Below the pieces are notes generated by a model. It saw only the letters and a program-made list of their open reading frames with translations, was not told the DNA's origin and searched no databases. Position numbers and translations under genes: made by a program. Below are positions 35,243 to 44,802 of a stretch of DNA of 64,000 nt, in pieces. The stretch lies in NCBI RefSeq assembly GCF_029945895.1, contig NZ_JAQSDL010000090.1, positions 1 to 64,000 on the forward strand, given 5' to 3'. This DNA is from Polaromonas sp. GTDB lineage: Bacteria > Pseudomonadota > Gammaproteobacteria > Burkholderiales > Burkholderiaceae_C. Positions within the stretch are counted from its first letter, which is position 1; every line of letters starts with the position of its first letter.

Positions 35243-36331
35243 TCAGGGCGGGTTTTGTGCCGGCGGTACACGCCGGATCAGCACCACGATCAGCGTGATC
35301 ACGGTGATGGGAATCACAAAACCCATGAGGGCCATCGAGTACAGGCCCAGCGCGGCGTGCTGCTGGCTGGCCAGCACCAGATAAACGACATAGGCCACGT
35401 AGTACAGGACGAATACACCACCTTCCCAGCGCGCAATTTCGCGGCCAGTCAGAAACACGGGCAGACAGGCCAGGGCGACGGCCATCATGACCCAGAGGTC
35501 AAAGTTGAGCAGGGCGGTGGGAACGGCCAGCCCCAGGTCGCCCGAGAGCATGGCGGCCAGACCGAGACAGCCCAGAATGTTGAAGGTGCAGCTGCCCACC
35601 ACGTTGCCAACGGCGATGTCGCGCTCTCCCTTGAGCGCGGCCATCAGCGACGTTGCCACCTCGGGCATGGACGTGCCCGCCGCGACGATGGTCAGGCCGA
35701 TGACCAGATCACTGATGCCCAGGGCCTTGGCAAAAATCACCGAGGCATTCACCAGCCATTCAGACCCCAGCACCAGCAACCCCAGCCCGACGACGATCAG
35801 AAGAAGCTGGACGGGAAGGCTGGCATCCCAGCCGCCGGGCCGGGCGGGCGGCAGCTCGGCGGCGTATTCGTCCTGCGCAGCCCGTGTCTCCTTGCGCGAC
35901 TGGATGACCAGGAAGACGGTGTAGGCGATCAACAGCGCGAACAGGATGACGCCATCCATGAAGCCCAGCCTGTTGTCCTGGGCAAAGACCAGCAAGAGCA
36001 GACTGGCGCCTATCATGATGGGCACCTCCTGGCGAATCAGCTGGATGTTGACCACCAGGGGAATGACCAGCGCCGACAGTCCCAGAATGAACAGCACGTT
36101 GAAGATGTTGCTGCCCACCACGTTGCCCAGGGCCAGATTGGTCTGGCCGTTGAGGACCGCGCCCGCGGAAACCGCCATCTCCGGTGCGCTGGTTCCGAAA
36201 GCCACGATGGTCAGTCCCACGACCAACGGTGAAATGCCAAAGGACAGCGCCAGTTTCGATGCACCTCGTACCAGCAACTCGGCGCCAGCCACCAGGCCAA
36301 TCAGGCCGCCTATGAACAGCAGTATGGTCAT
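35243..36331 (-). CDS. Calcium/sodium antiporter (CaCA family, YrbG-like)
   Basis: Inner-membrane exchanger of 362 residues with about ten helices. The two internal alpha-repeats are clear: GTSAPEMAVS near residues 46-55 and GTSMPEVATS in the second half, each followed by an NVVGS motif (NVVGSNIFNVLFILG and NVVGSCTFNILGCLG). These hold the ion-binding acidic residues. It lies in the same direction as the Mrp operon, making a local ion-homeostasis region. Which cation pair it exchanges in vivo cannot be deduced. Confidence 0.93.
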   Translation of the reverse strand: MTILLFIGGLIGLVAGAELLVRGASKLALSFGISPLVVGLTIVAFGTSAPEMAVSAGAVLNGQTNLALGNVVGSNIFNVLFILGLSALVIPLVVNIQLIRQEVPIMIGASLLLLVFAQDNRLGFMDGVILFALLIAYTVFLVIQSRKETRAAQDEYAAELPPARPGGWDASLPVQLLLIVVGLGLLVLGSEWLVNASVIFAKALGISDLVIGLTIVAAGTSMPEVATSLMAALKGERDIAVGNVVGSCTFNILGCLGLAAMLSGDLGLAVPTALLNFDLWVMMAVALACLPVFLTGREIARWEGGVFVLYYVAYVVYLVLASQQHAALGLYSMALMGFVIPITVITLIVVLIRRVPPAQNPP

Positions 36332-36382
36332 TTATGGCTTTCGTGGAGCGGGTTCGGGGGGTGGAAGGTCCCGCGGACGTGG

Positions 36383-36991
36383 TCAGTGTTTCTGCGAGCC
36401 GGAGCCCGACATCAGTTTGTCGGTGTAGGCAATCGCCAGGGCCGACAGCAGGAAGGTGATGTGGATGGCGGTTTGCGCAATCAACACCCGGTCGGTGTAG
36501 TTGTCGGCGTTGATGAAAGTCTTGAGCAGGTGGATCGAACTGATGCCGATGATGGCGGTGGCGAGCTTGACCTTGAGCACTGACGCGTTGACGTGGCTCA
36601 GCCACTCGGGCTGGTCGCGGTGGCCTTCAAGGTTCATTCGGCTGACGAAGGTTTCGTAGCCGCCGACAATCACCATGATCAGCAGATTCGAGATCATGAC
36701 CACGTCAATCAGCGCCAGCACCACCAGCATGATGACCGTTTCGTTGAGCGTCACGATGGGTGCCGAGGTCTTGTAGCCTATGCTCGTGATCAGCGCCTGC
36801 AAGGCGGTCTGGCTGCCGAAGGCCGCCTCGATCAGATGCAGCAGCTCGACCAGAAAATGAAAGACATAGACGCCCTGCGCAGCGATCAGGCCGACATACA
36901 GCGGCAACTGCAGCCAGCGGCTGGCGAAAATGAAATTGGGAATCGGGCGCAGCGGCGAAACTTTGGCCGGGGTGTTCTTGGGTTCTGACAT
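36383..36991 (-). CDS. UPF0114 (YqhA-like) membrane protein
   Basis: A 202-residue integral membrane protein of the YqhA/TIGR00645 family, role unknown. It has four hydrophobic segments (LYVGLIAAQGVYVFHFLVELL, VIMLVVLALIDVVMISNLLIMVIVGGYETF in two parts, ATAIIGISSIHLLKTFI and IHITFLLSALAIAYTDKL) and the conserved NYTDR turn. The ATG at 36991 is taken because the upstream extension has no hydrophobic or family character. It faces acs divergently, with a gap of 159 bp. Confidence 0.88.
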   Translation of the reverse strand: MSEPKNTPAKVSPLRPIPNFIFASRWLQLPLYVGLIAAQGVYVFHFLVELLHLIEAAFGSQTALQALITSIGYKTSAPIVTLNETVIMLVVLALIDVVMISNLLIMVIVGGYETFVSRMNLEGHRDQPEWLSHVNASVLKVKLATAIIGISSIHLLKTFINADNYTDRVLIAQTAIHITFLLSALAIAYTDKLMSGSGSQKH

Positions 36992-37150
36992 GGGGGGAGT
37001 GAGGGTTTGTACGGAATGGCCGGATTGTAGGCGCGCTACCCCATGGGCCCGGATTCGGGTTAAATTGGCAAGCTCAATGCCAGTCAGTGGACTGTAAGTG
37101 CCGAATGTGACATTTGCACGCATTCGCCTAAAACCCAGGAGACCATCACC

Positions 37151-39151
37151 ATGAGCGCGCCTTCATCCTCTGCCATCGAGTCCACACTGGTTGAAAACCG
37201 GGTCTTTTTCCCCAACCCCGAACTGGCCAAGTCGGCCCGCATCCCCGGCATGGAGGCCTATCAGGCGTTGTGCGCGGAAGCCGAGAAAGACTTCGAGGGA
37301 TTCTGGGCCCGGCTGGCGCGCGAGAACCTGAGCTGGAAGAAACCCTTCACGCAAACGCTGGACGAGTCGAACGCGCCTTTCTACCAATGGTTTGCCGACG
37401 GCGAACTCAACGCCTCCTTCAACTGCCTGGACAGGCACCTCGGCACCGCCACCGAGAACAAGAAGGCCATCATCTTCGAGAGCGACGACGGCAAGGTCAC
37501 CAACGTCACCTACAAGGAACTGCACGGCAAGGTCTGCCAGTTTGCCAATGCGCTCAAGGCCATGGGCATCAAAAAGGGCGACCGCGTCGTCATCTACATG
37601 CCGATGACGGTCGAAGGCGTGGTCGCCATGCAGGCCTGTGCGCGCATAGGCGCGACCCACTCGGTGGTGTTCGGCGGCTTTTCCGCCAAGAGCCTGCAGG
37701 AGCGTATCCAGGACGCCGGCGCGGTCGCCGTCATCACCGCCAACTACCAGCTGCGCGGCGGCAAGGAGTTGCCGCTCAAGGCGATTGTCGACGAGGGCAT
37801 CGCCATGGGCGGCTGCGAGTCGATCAAGAACGTGATCGTCTACCAGCGTACGGCCACCGCCTGCAACATGGTCGCCGGGCGCGACAGCCTGATGCACGAG
37901 ATCACGGCGAAACAGCCGGCGACCTGCGAGCCCGAATTCGTCGGCGCAGAACACCCGCTGTTCATCCTTTATACCTCCGGCTCGACCGGCAAGCCCAAGG
38001 GTGTGCAGCACAGCACCGGCGGCTACCTGCTGTGGGCCAAGCTGACCATGGACTGGACCTTCGACATCCAGCCGTCCGACGTGTTTTGGTGTACGGCCGA
38101 CATCGGCTGGATCACCGGCCACACCTATGTCGCCTATGGCCCGCTGGCCGCTGGCGCAACGCAGGTGATTTTTGAAGGCATTCCCACCTTCCCGAATGCC
38201 GGCCGTTTCTGGCAGATGATCGAAAAACACAAGGTCACGATTTTCTACACCGCACCGACCGCGATCCGCTCGCTGATCAAGGCGGCCGAAGCCGACGAAA
38301 AAATCCATCCGGCACGTTCTGATTTGAGCAGCCTGCGCATTCTCGGAACGGTGGGTGAACCGATCAACCCCGAGGCCTGGATGTGGTACTACAAAAACGT
38401 CGGTGGTGAGCGCTGCCCGGTGGTCGACACCTTCTGGCAAACCGAGACCGGCGGGCACATGATCACGCCTCTGCCGGGCGCAACGCCCCTGGTCCCCGGC
38501 AGCTGCACCTTGCCGCTGCCCGGCATCATGGCGGCCATCGTGGATGAACTCGGCAAGGACGTGCCCAATGGCTCCGGCGGCATGCTGGTGGTCAAACGCC
38601 CGTGGCCGTCGATGATCCGCACCATCTGGAACGATCCCGAGCGTTTCAAAAAGAGTTATTTCCCCGAGGAGATGGGCGGCACGATCTACCTGGCGGGCGA
38701 CGGCGCAGTGCGCAGTACCGACCGCGGCTACTTCCGCATCACCGGCCGCATTGACGACGTGCTCAATGTCTCCGGTCACCGCATGGGCACGATGGAAATC
38801 GAGTCGGCGCTGGTCTCGCATTCGGCACTGGTGGCCGAGGCGGCCGTGGTGGGCCGGCCCGACGACCTGACCGGCGAGGCGATTGTGGCCTTCGTGGTGC
38901 TCAAGCGCTCGCGGCCCACCGGCGAAGAAGCCAAGGCGATTGCGAAAGAGCTGCGCGATTGGGTCGGCAAGGAGATCGGGCCCATTGCCAAGCCCAAGGA
39001 CATCCGTTTCGGCGACAACCTGCCCAAGACCCGCAGCGGAAAAATCATGCGCCGCCTGCTGCGCGGCATCGCCAAGGGCGAAGCCATCACCCAGGACACC
39101 TCGACCCTGGAAAACCCGGCCATCCTTGATCAACTCTCCGAGAATCTTTGA
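37151..39151 (+). CDS. acs: Acetyl-CoA synthetase
   Basis: Activates acetate with ATP and CoA to acetyl-CoA. The 666-residue product carries the adenylate-forming signature [11 protein letters not shown], the [12 protein letters not shown]5 motif, the [15 protein letters not shown] hinge region, and TRSGKIMRR with Lys631, the lysine acetylated in regulated Acs enzymes. AGGAG precedes the ATG. It fits with isocitrate lyase further along for growth on acetate. A second, diverged copy of its last 12 codons plus stop lies about 90 bp downstream as a relic. Confidence 0.97.
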   Translation: MSAPSSSAIESTLVENRVFFPNPELAKSARIPGMEAYQALCAEAEKDFEGFWARLARENLSWKKPFTQTLDESNAPFYQWFADGELNASFNCLDRHLGTATENKKAIIFESDDGKVTNVTYKELHGKVCQFANALKAMGIKKGDRVVIYMPMTVEGVVAMQACARIGATHSVVFGGFSAKSLQERIQDAGAVAVITANYQLRGGKELPLKAIVDEGIAMGGCESIKNVIVYQRTATACNMVAGRDSLMHEITAKQPATCEPEFVGAEHPLFILYTSGSTGKPKGVQHSTGGYLLWAKLTMDWTFDIQPSDVFWCTADIGWITGHTYVAYGPLAAGATQVIFEGIPTFPNAGRFWQMIEKHKVTIFYTAPTAIRSLIKAAEADEKIHPARSDLSSLRILGTVGEPINPEAWMWYYKNVGGERCPVVDTFWQTETGGHMITPLPGATPLVPGSCTLPLPGIMAAIVDELGKDVPNGSGGMLVVKRPWPSMIRTIWNDPERFKKSYFPEEMGGTIYLAGDGAVRSTDRGYFRITGRIDDVLNVSGHRMGTMEIESALVSHSALVAEAAVVGRPDDLTGEAIVAFVVLKRSRPTGEEAKAIAKELRDWVGKEIGPIAKPKDIRFGDNLPKTRSGKIMRRLLRGIAKGEAITQDTSTLENPAILDQLSENL

Positions 39152-39238
39152 TCAAGGGCGGCCGAAAGGCCGCGCCAGCGAAGCTGTGGCCGGGTGCGGG
39201 GGACACTCATATCGCGAAGCGATGTGAGGTGGCCACAA

Positions 39239-39277
39239 AACCCGGCGATCCTCGATCAGATTTCGGAAAACTTGTGA
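39239..39277 (+). pseudogene. Relic of a second acs 3' end
   Basis: These 39 bases read NPAILDQISENL and stop, against [12 protein letters not shown] and stop at the end of the intact acs. Most differences are at third codon positions, and the sequence after each stop (GATCNAGGGCGGC...CCGCGCC) also matches. It looks like the remnant of a duplicated or recombined acs gene rather than chance. Confidence 0.75.
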
Positions 39278-39309
39278 TCGAGGGCGGCGCCAGTAGCGCC
39301 GCGCCCATG

Positions 39310-39340
39310 AAAAAAGCCCGCTGAACCAGCGGGCTTTTTT
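39310..39340. terminator. Bidirectional terminator between acs and cytochrome c genes
   Basis: A GCCCGCTG/CAGCGGGC stem with an AAC loop is flanked by A6 and T6, so it can serve both the plus-strand acs and the convergent minus-strand cytochrome gene. Confidence 0.9.
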
Positions 39341-39356
39341 ATACCGGAGGACCGGT

Positions 39357-39671
39357 TTATTTTTGCGTCAGTACCCAGGCTGCCAGTTTTTTGGCTTCAT
39401 CGGCATTGACCTGGGCATTGGCCGGCATGGGCACAGGGCCCCACACCCCCGAACCGCCCTTGACGATTTTTGCAGCGAGCTTGTCAACGGCGTCCTTCTG
39501 ACCCGCGTATTTGGCCGCCACGTCCTTGTAGGACGGGCCGACCAGCTTGGTCGCCACGGCATGGCAGGCCATGCAATTTTTGGCGGTAGCCAGTTGCAGG
39601 TCCGCCAGGGCGGGGGTGGACACGGCAAAACCGGCGGCCAGGGAAGCAATCACTAAGCAGAGACGTTTCAT
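39357..39671 (-). CDS. Small periplasmic class I cytochrome c (c551/c552 type)
   Basis: A 104-residue exported electron carrier. The signal peptide MKRLCLVIASLAAGFAVS ends at PALA. The heme motif CMACH lies at residues 33-37, and the axial Met is in WGPVPMPAN (Met82), the usual arrangement of cytochrome c8. GAGG stands 6 nt before the ATG; the longer open frame upstream is not supported. Likely partners are respiratory oxidases or nitrite reductases, none of which is encoded here. Confidence 0.94.
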   Translation of the reverse strand: MKRLCLVIASLAAGFAVSTPALADLQLATAKNCMACHAVATKLVGPSYKDVAAKYAGQKDAVDKLAAKIVKGGSGVWGPVPMPANAQVNADEAKKLAAWVLTQK

Positions 39672-39789
39672 CGTTGACCTCGTGGGGGAGTTATGGATTC
39701 GGATTCGGTTACAGTCATTCAACGTCATTGTAGTAGGCCGGGTTGACCTTGCTTTCAAAGGGTTACCCCCGGTTTTTCAGGAGTCTTCC

Positions 39790-40029
39790 ATGTTATTTTT
39801 GTTTTTGGGCATCGTCGGCATTGCCTTGAAGTATCTCGAGGTTGCGCCGGTGGCCGGCTGGCCCTGGTGGGTGGTGCTGGCGCCGTTCGGCCTGGCGGTG
39901 ATCTGGTGGTGGTGGGCCGACAAGTCCGGACTCACCGAGAAAAATGCCATGGAGAAAATGGAAAAACGCAAGAAAGAGCGGATTGACCGGCAACGCGATG
40001 CCATGGGCATGCTCAAAAAAAGGAAGTAG
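39790..40029 (+). CDS. Small Trp-rich protein (TIGR04438 type)
   Basis: A 79-residue protein with one or two hydrophobic stretches (LFLFLGIVGIALKYL; PWWVVLAPFGLAVIWWWW) dense in tryptophan, followed by a highly charged Lys/Glu/Arg helix (KMEKRKKERIDRQRD). It resembles the small Trp-rich family found in Burkholderiales, whose function is unknown. It is probably a membrane-anchored peptide with a cytoplasmic tail. GGAG precedes the ATG, and its TAG stop abuts the GC-rich repeat. Confidence 0.82.
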   Translation: MLFLFLGIVGIALKYLEVAPVAGWPWWVVLAPFGLAVIWWWWADKSGLTEKNAMEKMEKRKKERIDRQRDAMGMLKKRK

Positions 40030-40030
40030 A

Positions 40031-40128
40031 GCCCCCACGCTTGTCACTTCGTGTACTGCGCTGCCCCCGAGGGGGCCGCTGCGCCTGCGGACTGGCGGAG
40101 CCAGATCCGCGGCCCCTGCTTGAATAAG
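40031..40128 (+). repeat. GC-rich dispersed element, copy 3 (after Trp-rich protein gene)
   Basis: GCCCCCACGCTTGTCACTTCG starts right after the stop codon. It is followed by the intact CCCCCGAGGGGG palindrome, GCTGCGCCTGCGG and GCGGCCCCTGCTTGAATAAG. It matches copies 1 and 2 along its whole length. Confidence 0.85.
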
Positions 40129-40155
40129 AGCCGCTCGCTGCGCTCCAGCGCAAAC

Positions 40156-40189
40156 AAAAAAGCCCCTGCAATTTTGCCGGGGCTTTTTT
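40156..40189. terminator. Bidirectional terminator after ilvD
   Basis: An AAAAAAGCCCC stem pairs with GGGGCTTTTTT around a TGCAATTTTGCC loop that can itself form GCA/TGC pairs. It serves the convergent ilvD and Trp-rich genes. Confidence 0.88.
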
Positions 40190-40212
40190 GTTGGTGAGGG
40201 CGCTGCTGCGAT

Positions 40213-41922
40213 TCAATAGTCGTCGAGCACCGCGCCCTTGCTGGCGCTGGAGGCGTTGAAGGCGAACTTGGCCTGCACGCCGCGGATATAACGCGGCAGG
40301 GGCGCTTTCCAGCCCTCTTTGCGTTTGGCCAGGTCGGCATCGCTGATATTGAGCTGGAGCAACAGTTGTTTGGCGTCGATGGTGATCGAGTCGCCTTCGT
40401 TGATAAAGGCAATGTTGCCGCCGGCCGCCGCTTCCGGCGCGACGTGACCCACCACCATGCCCCAGGTGCCGCCCGAAAAGCGGCCGTCGGTGATCAGGCC
40501 GACGCTTTCACCGAGGCCCGCTCCTATGAGCGCGCCGGTCGGTGCCAGCATTTCCGGCATGCCCGGGCCGCCTTTGGGGCCGAGGTAACGCAGCACCATC
40601 ACGTCGCCTGCGACGATCTTGCCGGCCAGAATGGCTTCGAGCGCGGACTGCTCATCGTTGAAAACACGGGCCGGGCCGGTCATCACCGGGTTTTTCAGGC
40701 CCGTGATCTTGGCGACGCAGCCTTCGGGCGAGAGGTTGCCCTTGAGGATGGCCAGGTGACCCTGGGCATACATCGGCTTGTCGATGGGGCGAATCACCTT
40801 CTGGTCGGCGCGCGGGGCGTCGGGCACGTCTTTCAGCACCTCGGCAATCGTCTTGCCTTCAATGGTCAGGCAGTCGCCGTGCAGCAGACCGGCCTTGAGC
40901 AGCATCTTCATGACCTGCGGAATGCCGCCGGCCTGGTGCAAATCCACCGCGAGGTACTGGCCGCTGGGCTTGAGGTCGCAGAGCACCGGGGTTTTCTGGC
41001 GCACGCGTTCGAAGTCGTCGATGGTCCAGTCCACGTCGGCGGCATGGGCGATGGCCAGGAAATGCAGCACGGCGTTGGTCGAGCCGCCGGTCGCCATGAT
41101 CACGGCGACGGCGTTTTCGATGGATTTGCGGGTCACGATGTCGCGCGGCTTGATGTTCTTGCGTATCGCTTCGACCAGCACCTTGGCGGACTCCTTGGCC
41201 GAGTTGGCTTTTTCGTCGTGCGGGTTCGCCATGGTCGACGAGTAGGGCAGGGAGATGCCCAGCGCCTCGAAGGCGGACGACATGGTGTTGGCGGTGTACA
41301 TGCCGCCGCAGCTGCCGGTGCCGGGAATCGCGCGGCGCTCGATCTGCAGCAGGTCTTCGTCGCTCATGCGACCGGCGGCGTGTTCACCGACGGCCTCGAA
41401 GACGCTCACGATGTTCAGATCCTTGCCCTTGTAGTGGCCCGGAAGAATGGTGCCGCCGTAGACGTAAATGGAGGGTACGTTGGCGCGCAGCATGCCCATC
41501 AGGCCGCCCGGCATGTTCTTGTCGCAGCCGCCGACCACCAGCACGCCGTCCATCCACTGGCCCTGCACGCAGGTCTCGATGCAGTCGGAGATCACCTCGC
41601 GGCTGACCAGCGAATACTTCATGCCCTCGGTGCCCATGGCCATGCCGTCGGAAATGGTCGGTGTGCCAAAGACCTGCGCATTGCCGCCGGCTTCCTCGAT
41701 GCCGGCAATCGCCGCATCGGCGAGCTTTTGCAAGCCGCTGTTGCAGGGCGTGATGGTGCTGTGCCCGTTGGCCACGCCGACCATGGGCTTCTTGAAGTCC
41801 CCGGCTTCGTAACCCATGGCGTAGTACATCGAACGGTTCGGTGCGCGCGAGGTGCCTTCGGTGATGTTTCTGCTGCGGCGGTTGATGGCGTCGCCGATGC
41901 TGTCTTTGTCCTGTTGTGTCAT
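40213..41922 (-). CDS. ilvD: Dihydroxy-acid dehydratase
   Basis: Dehydrates dihydroxy-isovalerate and dihydroxy-methylvalerate in valine, isoleucine and pantothenate synthesis with an iron-sulfur cluster. The 569-residue product contains the cluster Cys motifs in [15 protein letters not shown] and [16 protein letters not shown] and the C-terminal [17 protein letters not shown] signature. I use the ATG at 41922; the upstream extension contains a low-complexity PSFPSSPPP stretch. The LysR gene is divergent, about 120 bp away, and may control it, although LysR regulators often control other nearby genes. Confidence 0.97.
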   Translation of the reverse strand: MTQQDKDSIGDAINRRSRNITEGTSRAPNRSMYYAMGYEAGDFKKPMVGVANGHSTITPCNSGLQKLADAAIAGIEEAGGNAQVFGTPTISDGMAMGTEGMKYSLVSREVISDCIETCVQGQWMDGVLVVGGCDKNMPGGLMGMLRANVPSIYVYGGTILPGHYKGKDLNIVSVFEAVGEHAAGRMSDEDLLQIERRAIPGTGSCGGMYTANTMSSAFEALGISLPYSSTMANPHDEKANSAKESAKVLVEAIRKNIKPRDIVTRKSIENAVAVIMATGGSTNAVLHFLAIAHAADVDWTIDDFERVRQKTPVLCDLKPSGQYLAVDLHQAGGIPQVMKMLLKAGLLHGDCLTIEGKTIAEVLKDVPDAPRADQKVIRPIDKPMYAQGHLAILKGNLSPEGCVAKITGLKNPVMTGPARVFNDEQSALEAILAGKIVAGDVMVLRYLGPKGGPGMPEMLAPTGALIGAGLGESVGLITDGRFSGGTWGMVVGHVAPEAAAGGNIAFINEGDSITIDAKQLLLQLNISDADLAKRKEGWKAPLPRYIRGVQAKFAFNASSASKGAVLDDY

Positions 41923-42010
41923 GGAATGTCTCGGGGGTGGGGAAGATGGGAAAGATGGGAAAGATGAGGCAAAAGCCAGAGTATGCGCCGCGCCATCAAG
42001 CGGCTCCAAT

Positions 42011-42034
42011 ATATTTTTAATGGTGCATTAATAT
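42011..42034. promoter_or_regulatory. AT-rich palindrome between ilvD and the LysR gene
   Basis: TAATG and CATTA at 42018-42030 flank GTG and are embedded in ATAT-rich arms. The site lies 14 bp before the LysR ATG and fits a LysR T-N11-A-type or autoregulatory site. Confidence 0.45.
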
Positions 42035-42043
42035 GTATGGGAT

Positions 42044-42967
42044 ATGACTACTCCGACCATAGAACTCCGGCTCTGGCGCCAGTTTGTGGCCGTGGCCGAA
42101 GAGCTGCATTTCGGGCGCGCCGCGGTACGCCTGCACATGACGCAGCCGCCGCTGACCCAGGCGATTGCCCATCTGGAAAAGCTGCTGGCGGTGCAGCTGT
42201 TCGAGCGCACCACACGCAGCGTGCACATGACCGCAGCGGGCGTGGCGCTGCTGCCGCAGGTGCTCGACCTGCTGGCGCGGGCGCAGGCGCTGCCGGGGCA
42301 GGCCAGGGCCGCAGCGGCGGGTGAAATCGGTCGCCTGCGCCTGGCGTTCATATCGACCGCCGGCTTTTCACTGCTGCCTGCCTGGGTTCGGGCGTTTCGT
42401 GAACAGGAGCCGCAGGTGCAGCTGGAACTGCTTGAGGCCACCGGCGACATGCAGTTGCAGGCTTTTGAACGCCATGACATTGACGCGGGGATCATGCTGC
42501 ATTCCCCGGGTTTTGCGCCAGCCGGTCTGACGCGCCGGCTGATCGCCCGGGAAGCGCTGGTGCTGGCGCTGGCCGAGCAGCATCCGCTGGCTGCGAAGGC
42601 GACCCTGGGGCTTGACGAGGTGCTGACGCAGCCGCTGGTGATTTTTCCGCGGCGCATCCTGCCCTCGCTGCACGACGCGATCTTCGGCATGTACCATGCC
42701 GCCGCACAGTCACCGCAGGTGGCGCAGGAGGCCATCCAGATGCAGACCATCGTGAACCTCGTATCGGCCGGCCTGGGCGTCGCCTGGGTGCCTGACAGCG
42801 TGCGGCAGTTCCAGCGGCCCGGCGTGGTGTATCGCACCGTGGCGGGCAGAAAGGGGCGGCCTGTGCCGGTTTGCGAGACCAGCCTGTTCTGGCCTGTGGA
42901 GGCTGTCAATCCCTGTCTTGAGCGACTGGTGGCGTTTGCACCGAGAGCTCCGGCGCTGCCGGTCTGA
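42044..42967 (+). CDS. LysR-family transcriptional regulator
   Basis: A 307-residue regulator with an N-terminal winged helix-turn-helix ([35 protein letters not shown] in consecutive helices; residues about 10-45) and a periplasmic-binding-like effector domain starting [14 protein letters not shown]. It is divergent from ilvD and immediately upstream of lgt. The [17 protein letters not shown] segment is typical of the BenM/CatR-like branch, which often governs aromatic or branched acid use. The actual target and effector are unknown. Confidence 0.9.
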   Translation: MTTPTIELRLWRQFVAVAEELHFGRAAVRLHMTQPPLTQAIAHLEKLLAVQLFERTTRSVHMTAAGVALLPQVLDLLARAQALPGQARAAAAGEIGRLRLAFISTAGFSLLPAWVRAFREQEPQVQLELLEATGDMQLQAFERHDIDAGIMLHSPGFAPAGLTRRLIAREALVLALAEQHPLAAKATLGLDEVLTQPLVIFPRRILPSLHDAIFGMYHAAAQSPQVAQEAIQMQTIVNLVSAGLGVAWVPDSVRQFQRPGVVYRTVAGRKGRPVPVCETSLFWPVEAVNPCLERLVAFAPRAPALPV

Positions 42968-43016
42968 CGGCCCCGCACGTCGCCTGGCGCCGTTGCACGC
43001 TGGCACAATAAGCCGC

Positions 43017-43823
43017 ATGCTGATTCACCCCACCATCGATCCCGTCGCCCTGCAACTGGGGCCGCTGGCCATCCACTGGTATGGCCTGACCTACCTGGCT
43101 GCTTTCGGCCTGTTCCTGTTTCTCGGCTTGCGCCGCCTGCGGCATGAGCCCTATGCGTCGATGACGGGCGCGGCCGCCTGGGGCCGCAAGGACATCGAGG
43201 ACATCCTGTTTCTGGGGGTGATGGGGGTGGTGGTGGGTGGGCGCATCGGCTACTGCCTGTTCTACAAGCCCGGTTATTACCTGGCGCATCCGCTGGAAAT
43301 TTTCTACGTCTGGCAAGGCGGCATGAGTTTTCACGGCGGCCTGATCGGCGTGTTGCTTTCGCAGGTGTGGTTCGCGCGCACGCGGAAAAAGCCCTGGTTG
43401 CAGGTGATGGACCTGGTCGCGCCCTGCGTGCCCACCGGGCTGGCGGCGGGGCGAGTCGGCAACTTCATCAACGGCGAGTTGTGGGGTCGCTTCAGCAGTC
43501 CCGATCTGCCCTGGGGCATGGTGTTCAAACACAGCGGCTCCATGCTGCCGCGTCATCCCTCGCAGGTCTACCAGTTCCTGATGGAGGGGCTGCTGCTTTT
43601 CGTGCTGCTGTGGCTGTACGCACGCAAGCCGCGCAAGACCGGGCAGGTGTCGGCGGCGTTCCTCGTCGGTTACGGCGTGTTCCGTTTCATCGCCGAATTT
43701 TTCCGCGAGCCGGATGACTTCCTCGGCGTGCTGGCACTCGGCATGAGCATGGGCCAGTGGCTGTGCCTGCCGATGATCGCCGCCGGGGTCTGGCTCTGGC
43801 TGTGGGCTGAAAAAAGAAACTAA
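43017..43823 (+). CDS. lgt: Prolipoprotein diacylglyceryl transferase
   Basis: Transfers diacylglycerol from phosphatidylglycerol to the lipobox Cys of prolipoproteins at the inner membrane. The 268-residue product has about seven helices and the family signature [14 protein letters not shown] near residues 143-156, plus the HGGLIGVLL segment with the essential His. The ATG at 43017 begins [28 protein letters not shown] family sequence. It lies 49 bp after the LysR gene. Repeat copy F starts at its stop codon. Confidence 0.97.
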   Translation: MLIHPTIDPVALQLGPLAIHWYGLTYLAAFGLFLFLGLRRLRHEPYASMTGAAAWGRKDIEDILFLGVMGVVVGGRIGYCLFYKPGYYLAHPLEIFYVWQGGMSFHGGLIGVLLSQVWFARTRKKPWLQVMDLVAPCVPTGLAAGRVGNFINGELWGRFSSPDLPWGMVFKHSGSMLPRHPSQVYQFLMEGLLLFVLLWLYARKPRKTGQVSAAFLVGYGVFRFIAEFFREPDDFLGVLALGMSMGQWLCLPMIAAGVWLWLWAEKRN

Positions 43824-43877
43824 AAACGGCTTCAGCCCTTGCTGATCGGGCGCATACAGCTATCTTTTTGGTAGCTG
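43824..43877 (+). repeat. Dispersed two-hairpin element, copy F (after lgt)
   Basis: AAACGGCTTCAGCCCTTG, GGGCGCATACAGCTATC and TTGGTAGCTG follow the common order directly after the lgt TAA. Confidence 0.85.
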
Positions 43878-44002
43878 ACTTCAGGCCCGCCCCACCTGCA
43901 ACAGCGCTCACCCGCCATTTTTTTAAGCTCCGGAGACTGCGGGTTTTTACCTGTTGGTTTGTCGCGGAAGCCGCTTGCGCCCGACAGAGTCGTTCATCAT
44001 AA

Positions 44003-44020
44003 TTATGTGTAATTACATAA
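44003..44020. promoter_or_regulatory. Palindromic candidate GntR operator
   Basis: TTATGT and ACATAA are exact inverted 6-mers around GTAATT; the inner TGTAATTACA is itself a perfect palindrome. The site lies in the AT-rich part of the 256-bp gap between repeat copy F and the GntR start. The rest of that gap shows nothing else I can support. Confidence 0.6.
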
Positions 44021-44133
44021 AATTACGAATCAGATGCCCAAAAAAGGTGGGACGGGTGCTCGCAGAAGCGAGGCGCCCGCAACCGCAACCGCCCAGGCAC
44101 TGTGCCGCACACGACGACCAACGGATATCCACC

Positions 44134-44802
44134 ATGCGACTCGTCCAGAATTCATTGCACCAGGAAGTGGCTGCCACCCTGCGTGAGCAGATTTTTGCCG
44201 GCACCTATGCGCCCGGCAGCTTTCTGGACGAGCTGGTCCTGTGCGAGCGGCTGCAGATTTCCCGCACGCCGCTGCGCGAGGCGCTGAAGGTGCTGACGGC
44301 GGAGGGGTTGCTCCGCCACGAGCCGCGGCGCGGCTGCTTCATCAGCGAGGTCACCGAGAAGGACCTGGACGACATCTTTCCGGTGATTGCCCTGCTGGAA
44401 GGGCGCTGCGCCTACGAGGCTGCACGCAATGCGAGCGACGCCGACCTGGCGGCGCTGACCACGCTGCACGAGCGGCTGGCCGGGCACGCCGGGGCCGGCC
44501 GCATCAACGAGTACTACGACACCAATTTCGCGATCCACGAAGCCATCATCACGCTGGCCGACAACCGCTGGCTGGCCACGGCGATTGCCGATCTGCGCAA
44601 GATCCTCAAGCTGGCGCGTGCGCAGCAGCTGCATGCGCCTGGGCGTCTGGCGCAAAGCCTGTCGGAGCACATGGCGGTGTTTGCCGCGCTCAAGGCCCGT
44701 GACAGCGAAGGCGCCGACGCCGCCATGCGCACCCACCTGACGCGCCAGCGCGAAGCCTTGCGCGAACTGGCCCGCCATCAGCGCACGCGGGTGGCCTCAT
44801 GA
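44134..44802 (+). CDS. GntR-family (FadR/FCD) regulator of malonate genes, MatR-like
   Basis: A 222-residue repressor with an N-terminal winged helix (LREQIFAGTYAPGSFLDELVLCERLQISRTPLREALKVL in successive segments; residues about 13-55) and an all-helical FCD ligand domain with its metal-binding Asp and His residues (YYDTNFAIHEAII). It is the first gene of the operon, overlapping malonyl-CoA decarboxylase by four bases, so it is autoregulated if it binds the palindrome at 44003. Malonate or malonyl-CoA is the expected effector by analogy with rhizobial MatR. The ATG at 44134 is taken because the upstream extension is not HTH-like. Confidence 0.9.
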   Translation: MRLVQNSLHQEVAATLREQIFAGTYAPGSFLDELVLCERLQISRTPLREALKVLTAEGLLRHEPRRGCFISEVTEKDLDDIFPVIALLEGRCAYEAARNASDADLAALTTLHERLAGHAGAGRINEYYDTNFAIHEAIITLADNRWLATAIADLRKILKLARAQQLHAPGRLAQSLSEHMAVFAALKARDSEGADAAMRTHLTRQREALRELARHQRTRVAS

